A DNA stretch of 20,002 nt from contig RFPZ01000017.1 in assembly GCA_009925905.1 (NCBI GenBank), positions 1 through 20,002 of the forward strand, read 5' to 3'. Position numbers and translations under genes: made by a program. The stretch comes from Candidatus Aquidulcis frankliniae (GTDB lineage: Bacteria; Chloroflexota; Limnocylindria; Limnocylindrales; Limnocylindraceae). The notes below the pieces were generated by a model. It was not told the origin of the DNA. It did not search any database and worked only from the letters and a program-made list of their open reading frames with translations. Positions 15,501 to 20,002 of the stretch are shown here, piece by piece. The stretch's first letter is position 1. Each line of letters opens with the position of its first letter.

Positions 15501-16769
15501 TTAGCTCGTTGGGTAGCGGGTCGCTACGTAGCGCTCAAGGATCTCTAGGAACTCCGCCACGATCCTCTCGCCCCGAAGGGTGGTGAGGAGGGCACCATCC
15601 TGAAAGACAGGGGCAACTGGCTCTTCGAAGGTTCCTGGGAGGCTAATTCCCAGGTTGGCATGCTTTGACTCCCCTGGTCCGTTCACCACACAGCCCATCA
15701 CCGCAACTTCAAGGTTCTCAACTCCTGGGTGCAATGGGCGCCACTCTGGCAAACGCGCCTTCAGGTACGCCTGGATCTCCTGCGCCATCTCTTGAAAGAA
15801 CGTGCTCGTGGTGCGTCCGCACCCCGGACATGACGTGACTTGCGGTGAGAAGGCGCGAAGGCCAAGCGACTGCAAGATCTGTTGTGCCACTTCAACCTCA
15901 AGTGCACGGTCGGCACCTGGCTCTGGCGTCAACGAGACGCGAATCGTATCGCCAATGCCCTGGTTCAAGAGGTGTCCGAGGGCGGCACTCGTAGCCACGA
16001 TCCCCTTCATTCCCATCCCTGCCTCGGTGAGGCCGAGATGCAGCGGGTAGTCACAACGCCCCGCGAGCTCGGTGTACACATCAAAAAGATCTCGAACGTT
16101 CGACGTCTTCGCGGAGAGCAGGATGCGATCGTGCGGCAACCCCGTGAACTCCGCGAGTTCGGCAGACTGTGTCGCCGAACGCACGATCGCTTCAATCGTG
16201 ACTGCGCGTGCGCTAGCCGGGATAGAAGATGCGGCGTTCTCCTCCATCAGCTTCGTGAGGAGGTCTTGGTCAAGCGATCCCCAATTCACTCCAATGCGCA
16301 CCGGCTTGCCGTAATCGATCGCCACTTTGACGATCGTCTGGAAGTTTTCATCGCGATGCTTGCTCCCCACATTCCCTGGATTGATCCGGTACTTGGCGAG
16401 GAGTTCGGCTGCCTTTGGGTGCGCAGCGAGGAGTTTATGCCCGTTGTAGTGAAAGTCACCAACGATGGGCGTCTGGATTCCGTCATCTGCAAGTCGCTGC
16501 ACGATCTCAGGGATCGCTGCCGCAGCGGCATCATTGTTCACGGTGACCCGTACCACTTGACTTCCGGCGCGCGTCAGATGCGCGACCTGCGCAGCGGTGC
16601 CGGCCGCATCTGCGGTGTCAGTATTGGTCATAGATTGCACCACGATCGGGTGTGCTGAACCGACCATCACACCCCCCACGGAAACGCTCGGTGTTGAGCG
16701 GCGTACTGGGCGAAGTTGATCTGGTCGGTCCGCTGCAGGTCGTGCAACCACGTTGAGTTCGCGGCTCAT
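15501..16769 (-). CDS. ispG: 4-hydroxy-3-methylbut-2-enyl diphosphate synthase IspG
   Basis: Iron-sulfur enzyme converting MEcPP to HMBPP, the penultimate step of the non-mevalonate isoprenoid pathway. The 422-residue protein is a two-domain TIM barrel plus cluster domain. Barrel motifs include VQSMTNTDTAD (about 44-54), DFHYNGHKLL (105-114), YRINPGNVG (127-135) and GVNWGS (160-165). Cluster ligands are C314 and C317 in SCPGCGRTT, C360 and E367 in GCVVNGPGES. An N-terminal tail of about 20 residues precedes the core. The ATG overlaps the rseP stop (ATGA) and has GGAG seven bases upstream. dxr-rseP-ispG is a conserved trio in Actinobacteria and relatives and suggests coordinated supply of undecaprenyl carrier with uppS upstream. 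Confidence 0.97.
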   Translation of the reverse strand: MSRELNVVARPAADRPDQLRPVRRSTPSVSVGGVMVGSAHPIVVQSMTNTDTADAAGTAAQVAHLTRAGSQVVRVTVNNDAAAAAIPEIVQRLADDGIQTPIVGDFHYNGHKLLAAHPKAAELLAKYRINPGNVGSKHRDENFQTIVKVAIDYGKPVRIGVNWGSLDQDLLTKLMEENAASSIPASARAVTIEAIVRSATQSAELAEFTGLPHDRILLSAKTSNVRDLFDVYTELAGRCDYPLHLGLTEAGMGMKGIVATSAALGHLLNQGIGDTIRVSLTPEPGADRALEVEVAQQILQSLGLRAFSPQVTSCPGCGRTTSTFFQEMAQEIQAYLKARLPEWRPLHPGVENLEVAVMGCVVNGPGESKHANLGISLPGTFEEPVAPVFQDGALLTTLRGERIVAEFLEILERYVATRYPTS

Positions 16770-17848
16770 CGCTCTACTCCAAACAGGTTGAGGATGTCAC
16801 CCAGTGAGATCCAGGCGAAGAGGGCAAGCATTAGCACAGCCCCTGCGGTGACAAGTTGTCGTTCAATACGTCGGCCACGCACCTCACCCAGCAGCCGACG
16901 AAGGCAGAGTGCCGCAACGCGACCACCGTCAAGCGGCGGGATCGGTAGCAGATTCAGCACCGCAAGATTTGCCGAGAGGAGGGCGGCGATGTGCAGGAGG
17001 CCAGCAAATCCGAGCTGACCAGCCGCCGCTGAGACACCAACCGCAATGCCAATTGGTCCAGCAACACCGCTGGTTCCGTCAGACGGTCGGAACGGCGAGG
17101 TTATGAAACTGCCAAGCGCGCCGATGATCGACGTTCCGGCATCCCAGGTTCGTGTAGCGGCGAGCCCGAGCGCATCGCCGATTGGACGTGAGAGTGGGCC
17201 CGCGCCATCGATCGACGCAATCTGTACACCCATGTACCCCTGCCCTGCCGCCTCTTCTGCAGTTCGCAGCATGATCGACACATCTCGTACTGCTTGACCA
17301 GGCGTTTCCACCGACATGATCACGGTATCCCCCGCTCGCTCGGGAAGGCTGCTCAGCGGTGAATCAAAGCGGTCAAACGCTTCCCCCTCAATGCCCACGA
17401 TGCGGTCGCCTGGCTTCATGCCAGCTGTTGCAGCTGGGGAGCCCGGTTGTACATCTTCAAGAAGGATGCTGGAACGCTCAGCGAGGGGGCCCGAAAGGAG
17501 GAGCATCAGGAGGAAGGCGACGACGATGTTCATGGCGACTCCCGCAACCATCACCAGCACTTTTGAGGTCAACGAGGCACGCTCCCAACCTGCGGGGTCG
17601 GTATCGCCCTCTTCGCTACCGGCCATGCGAACAAAGCCGCCGAGCGGCAGTGCGTTGATCGTGAGCTCGGTGCGCCGACCTCGCATGAGGGTGAAGAGAC
17701 GCGGTGGAAACCCGATACCAAACTCTGGCACTTCGATACCGCGAAGTCGCGCCGCAAAGAGGTGACCCAGCTCGTGTACCACGATGAGCGGGACAACGAG
17801 GAGTACGAAGACAAGCACTGGTCCAGCGATGCCGATCAGGATGTCCAT
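16766..17848 (-). CDS. rseP: Site-2-type zinc metalloprotease RseP (M50)
   Basis: Intramembrane protease that cuts anti-sigma factors or signal-peptide remnants within the membrane. In 360 residues: a first membrane segment carrying HELGH at 25-29, the GIGFPPRLF strand, a second hydrophobic segment (about 96-116), one PDZ domain (about 118-205, GSPAATAGMKPGDRIVGIEG), then membrane segments with the third zinc ligand in LLPIPPLDGGR (D307) and a final C-terminal helix. Single-PDZ forms are usual in Gram-positives and Actinobacteria. The start overlaps the dxr stop by one base (TGATG) without an obvious ribosome site, which points to coupled translation. The target is unknown; no sigma or anti-sigma gene is in view. 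Confidence 0.95.
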   Translation of the reverse strand: MDILIGIAGPVLVFVLLVVPLIVVHELGHLFAARLRGIEVPEFGIGFPPRLFTLMRGRRTELTINALPLGGFVRMAGSEEGDTDPAGWERASLTSKVLVMVAGVAMNIVVAFLLMLLLSGPLAERSSILLEDVQPGSPAATAGMKPGDRIVGIEGEAFDRFDSPLSSLPERAGDTVIMSVETPGQAVRDVSIMLRTAEEAAGQGYMGVQIASIDGAGPLSRPIGDALGLAATRTWDAGTSIIGALGSFITSPFRPSDGTSGVAGPIGIAVGVSAAAGQLGFAGLLHIAALLSANLAVLNLLPIPPLDGGRVAALCLRRLLGEVRGRRIERQLVTAGAVLMLALFAWISLGDILNLFGVER

Positions 17849-18975
17849 CAGGCGGCCCCGTTCCAGCGCTGGGCGAACGAAGTTACCTCTTCATGCAACG
17901 CAATCACCTCAGCGACGTTTCTCGGCGCGGTACCACTGCCGAACTGCGACAGGGCGTCGTAAAGCAGGCGTGAAATGCCACCGAGGGGGAATTCACCAGC
18001 GAGGAAGCGATCCACAGCAACTCCGTCAGCCGCAATGAGAGTGCCAGGTGCGGCACCGCCGACGCGACCAGCCTCCAGCGCAATCGCCAAGCCTGGGAAT
18101 CGTGCAAGGTCGGGCGCAGCAAACGTGAGTGACTCGTGGGAGACGAGATCCACGTTCGGGATAGATGCAGCCATACGCACAGGATAGCCGAGGGCATACC
18201 CGATTGGTCCTCGCATATCTGGGCTCCCCATCTGCGCCTTCGTCGAACCATCAACGAACTCCACCAAACCGTGAACAACGCTCTGCGGGTGGACCAGGAT
18301 CTTGACCTGCTCCATGGGCACCGAGAAGAGTCGGTGTGCCTCAATCGCCTCGAGCCCCTTGTTCACGAGCGTTGCCGAGTCGATGGTGATCTTCGCCCCC
18401 ATGCTCCAGGTCGGGTGCTTGAGCGCTGTGGCAGGAAGTGCCGCGGCAATCTCAGAAGCAGTCGCATCGCGCAGCGGTCCGCCACTCGCCGTTAGCCAGA
18501 GTGATCGCACGCGATCCAACGACTCACCAGCGAGGCACTGCCAGAGGGCCGAGTGTTCTGAGTCGACGGGGCGGAGGCGCTCCAGCACATCGCTCCCCTT
18601 GCGCTCGGCAGCTGCGCGAGCAGCGCGCATCACCACATCACCGCCGGCGACGATCGTCTCCTTATTTGCAATCGCCACCGCCACGCCCGCCTCGAGCGCG
18701 GCAACGGTAGCGGCGAGTCCTACAACGCCGGTGGTAGCGATCAGTGCGATGTCAGGTGCAGTGTCAAGAACGAGCGAACGAAGATCATCGGAGCTACCGG
18801 CAAGGAGGCTACGCGCCTTCGGATTCGCCGAGGCCAGAGCGCCATGCTGTTCGCCGCCGCGCCCTGAAGCGAGTGCAACAAGTTCAAACTCGTCAGGGTG
18901 TTGCGCAATGACGTCTGCGGCCTGTAGGCCGATCGATCCGCTCGCGCCAAGCAGAGCAACGCGGATGCGGCTCAC
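17848..18975 (-). CDS. dxr: 1-deoxy-D-xylulose 5-phosphate reductoisomerase (GTG start)
   Basis: NADPH-dependent conversion of DXP to MEP, the first committed step of the non-mevalonate pathway. 375 residues: GASGSIG nucleotide motif at 10-16, NKETIV at 104-109, metal ligands D138/E140 in VDSEHSA and E209 in NKGLEAIEA, the LTASGGP loop at 161-167 and the flexible-loop/substrate segment HPTWSMGAKITIDSATLVNKG. The C-terminal helical domain is complete. The start is GTG, one base after the cdsA TAA, with GAGGG about four bases upstream inside the cdsA end. Together with ispG it shows that isoprenoids come from the MEP route here. Confidence 0.97.
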   Translation of the reverse strand: MSRIRVALLGASGSIGLQAADVIAQHPDEFELVALASGRGGEQHGALASANPKARSLLAGSSDDLRSLVLDTAPDIALIATTGVVGLAATVAALEAGVAVAIANKETIVAGGDVVMRAARAAAERKGSDVLERLRPVDSEHSALWQCLAGESLDRVRSLWLTASGGPLRDATASEIAAALPATALKHPTWSMGAKITIDSATLVNKGLEAIEAHRLFSVPMEQVKILVHPQSVVHGLVEFVDGSTKAQMGSPDMRGPIGYALGYPVRMAASIPNVDLVSHESLTFAAPDLARFPGLAIALEAGRVGGAAPGTLIAADGVAVDRFLAGEFPLGGISRLLYDALSQFGSGTAPRNVAEVIALHEEVTSFAQRWNGAA

Positions 18976-18976
18976 G

Positions 18977-19819
18977 TTACCCTCGCAGAGCGAGCGCGGC
19001 GATGAGCGTCACAGGGGCTGCAAGCAGCAAGCTATCGATGCGATCGAGAACACCACCGTGTCCTGGGATCAGATTGGAAGCGCTCTCTGCTCCTGCAACA
19101 CGCTTGAAGAGCGATTCGAGGAGGTCACCCGCCTCTGCTGCAGTTGCGATGATCAACCCCCAGACCAGGCCCCAGAGAGGGCGCACCTCTTCTGGGGTGC
19201 CAAGTGTAAAGAGTGGTCCGGCGATGAGCGCGCCAACAACTCCGGCAACCAGAATGCCGCCGACGAATCCTTCAAGGCTCTTGCGCGGCGAGAGAACCGG
19301 CGCCAACTTGCGTCGACCGATGGTTCGCCCAACAAGATACGCAGCGCTATCTGCCGTCCAAACGATGGCCAGGAGCCAAATGATCCAACGTGCTGGGGCA
19401 CCTCGATCAAGCGGATCGAGTGAGGCGAGGAGCGGAAGCAGCGTGAGCGGGCTGAGCCAAATGACGGCTGCCATCGTTCCGAGCAGGAGTCGCAGCTCAG
19501 GCTCCAGCCTCTTCTCTGTCGCGCGTACTGCACGGCGAATCACCACGCCTACGAAGAGCAGGAGTGTTGTGATGGTTAGAACGGCACCGAGAGCGGGCGT
19601 GATTCCGGCGAAGAGCGGGCTGACCAAGATGACGGTGATCCAGAACGCGGATGCGCCACCAAGCACTATCGCGAGGATCTTTGCTGCCTCTCGTGCAGCA
19701 AGCGCAATCAGGAGAACGGTTACCGCGAGCGTGCCTACTGGCGGAAAGAGCGCAACGGCAGCCACTGGGAGGATCAAGAGGGAGCCGATCGCTCGCTGCG
19801 CCAGCGCTCCACTACTCAT
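18977..19819 (-). CDS. cdsA: Phosphatidate cytidylyltransferase CdsA, signature motif altered
   Basis: Membrane enzyme making CDP-diacylglycerol from phosphatidate and CTP. The 280-residue protein has several hydrophobic helices from about residue 10 to the end, including a cluster at the N-terminus. The family signature near the C-terminus is visible: GDLLESLFKR (K239, R240), then LIPGHGG (252-256) and LDRIDS (D259, D262). The segment between them, normally VKD plus a small residue, reads AESASN (244-249), so the usual lysine-aspartate pair is replaced by E245-S246. That aspartate takes part in metal binding in characterised CdsA proteins, so activity may differ. The start overlaps the uppS stop (ATGA). 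The uppS-cdsA-dxr order strongly supports the identity. Confidence 0.9.
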   Translation of the reverse strand: MSSGALAQRAIGSLLILPVAAVALFPPVGTLAVTVLLIALAAREAAKILAIVLGGASAFWITVILVSPLFAGITPALGAVLTITTLLLFVGVVIRRAVRATEKRLEPELRLLLGTMAAVIWLSPLTLLPLLASLDPLDRGAPARWIIWLLAIVWTADSAAYLVGRTIGRRKLAPVLSPRKSLEGFVGGILVAGVVGALIAGPLFTLGTPEEVRPLWGLVWGLIIATAAEAGDLLESLFKRVAGAESASNLIPGHGGVLDRIDSLLLAAPVTLIAALALRG

Positions 19820-20002
19820 CGCCCAAACCGCCGAATACGCTGCATGTAGGTTGTGATCGCGGCGTCAAGGTCCGCAGCACCAAAGTCTGGCCAGAGTGTT
19901 GCTGTCGTCACGATCTCTGCGTAGGCGCTCTGCCAGAGCAAGAAATTCGAGAGGCGCTCCTCCCCGCCCGTGCGGATCACGAGGTCTGGATCCGGTGTGC
20001 CG
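19816..20002 (-). CDS. uppS: Undecaprenyl diphosphate synthase, C-terminal part (5' end outside window)
   Basis: Cis-prenyltransferase that makes the C55 lipid carrier for peptidoglycan. Only the last 61 residues are in the window. They include the diagnostic PDLVIRTGGEERLSNFLLWQ stretch followed by SAYAEIV, with the two arginines of RTGGExRLSNF and the glutamate that bind the diphosphate and help form the dimer. The protein ends MQRIRRFGR. The TGA overlaps the cdsA start by four bases. It heads the isoprenoid/envelope group visible here; everything upstream is outside the window. Confidence 0.94.
   Translation of the reverse strand, partial: GTPDPDLVIRTGGEERLSNFLLWQSAYAEIVTTATLWPDFGAADLDAAITTYMQRIRRFGR

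Noticed and set aside
18302..19856. Plus-strand frames of 373 and 284 codons opposite dxr and cdsA
   Set aside because: Shadows of real genes with low-complexity Ser/Ala/Arg/Pro composition.

Overview
The window is a densely packed block of seventeen protein genes, all on the minus strand, so transcription runs from the high coordinates to the low ones. Two genes are cut by the window edges: uppS at the right and ftsK at the left. The longest stretch without a gene is the 173 bases before nusA; no stretch over 300 bases lacks a gene. I saw no rRNA, tRNA, insertion sequence, CRISPR array or phage gene.

Region by region in transcription order: (1) 20002-15501, envelope and isoprenoid genes uppS, cdsA, dxr, rseP and ispG, mostly with overlapping stop/start codons. 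(2) 15500-15328, a leader with a clear intrinsic terminator and a weak candidate promoter. (3) 15327-8826, the transcription/translation block nusA, ylxR, infB, rbfA, nrnA-like DHH phosphoesterase, truB and ribF. (4) 8741-5798, rpsO and pnp. (5) 5721-1, asd, a family 4 uracil-DNA glycosylase, RNase J and ftsK.

Organism: a bacterium with the non-mevalonate isoprenoid pathway, RNase J, NrnA and a short SpoIIIE-like FtsK, at moderately high GC. The order cdsA-dxr-rseP-ispG / nusA-ylxR-infB-rbfA-nrnA-truB-ribF-rpsO-pnp / asd-rnj-ftsK is the ancient order shared by Firmicutes and Actinobacteria, but condensed: proS, polC, rimP and dapA are not at their usual places. This suggests a small, streamlined Terrabacteria genome; Chloroflexota or Actinomycetota are my best guesses, and I cannot decide from sequence alone.

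The main surprise is pnp. Its product is 865 residues instead of about 700, because a complete DEDDh (DnaQ/RNase T-type) 3'-5' exonuclease domain sits inside the helical linker between the two RNase PH cores. The protein would carry both a phosphorolytic and a hydrolytic 3' exonuclease. It is encoded close to RNase J and a NrnA-type oligoribonuclease, so most of an RNA decay system lies within about 10 kb. Further oddities are a RibF that seems to have lost its riboflavin kinase half, a CdsA with a changed signature motif, an attenuator-like terminator just before nusA, and a long hairpin between pnp and asd.
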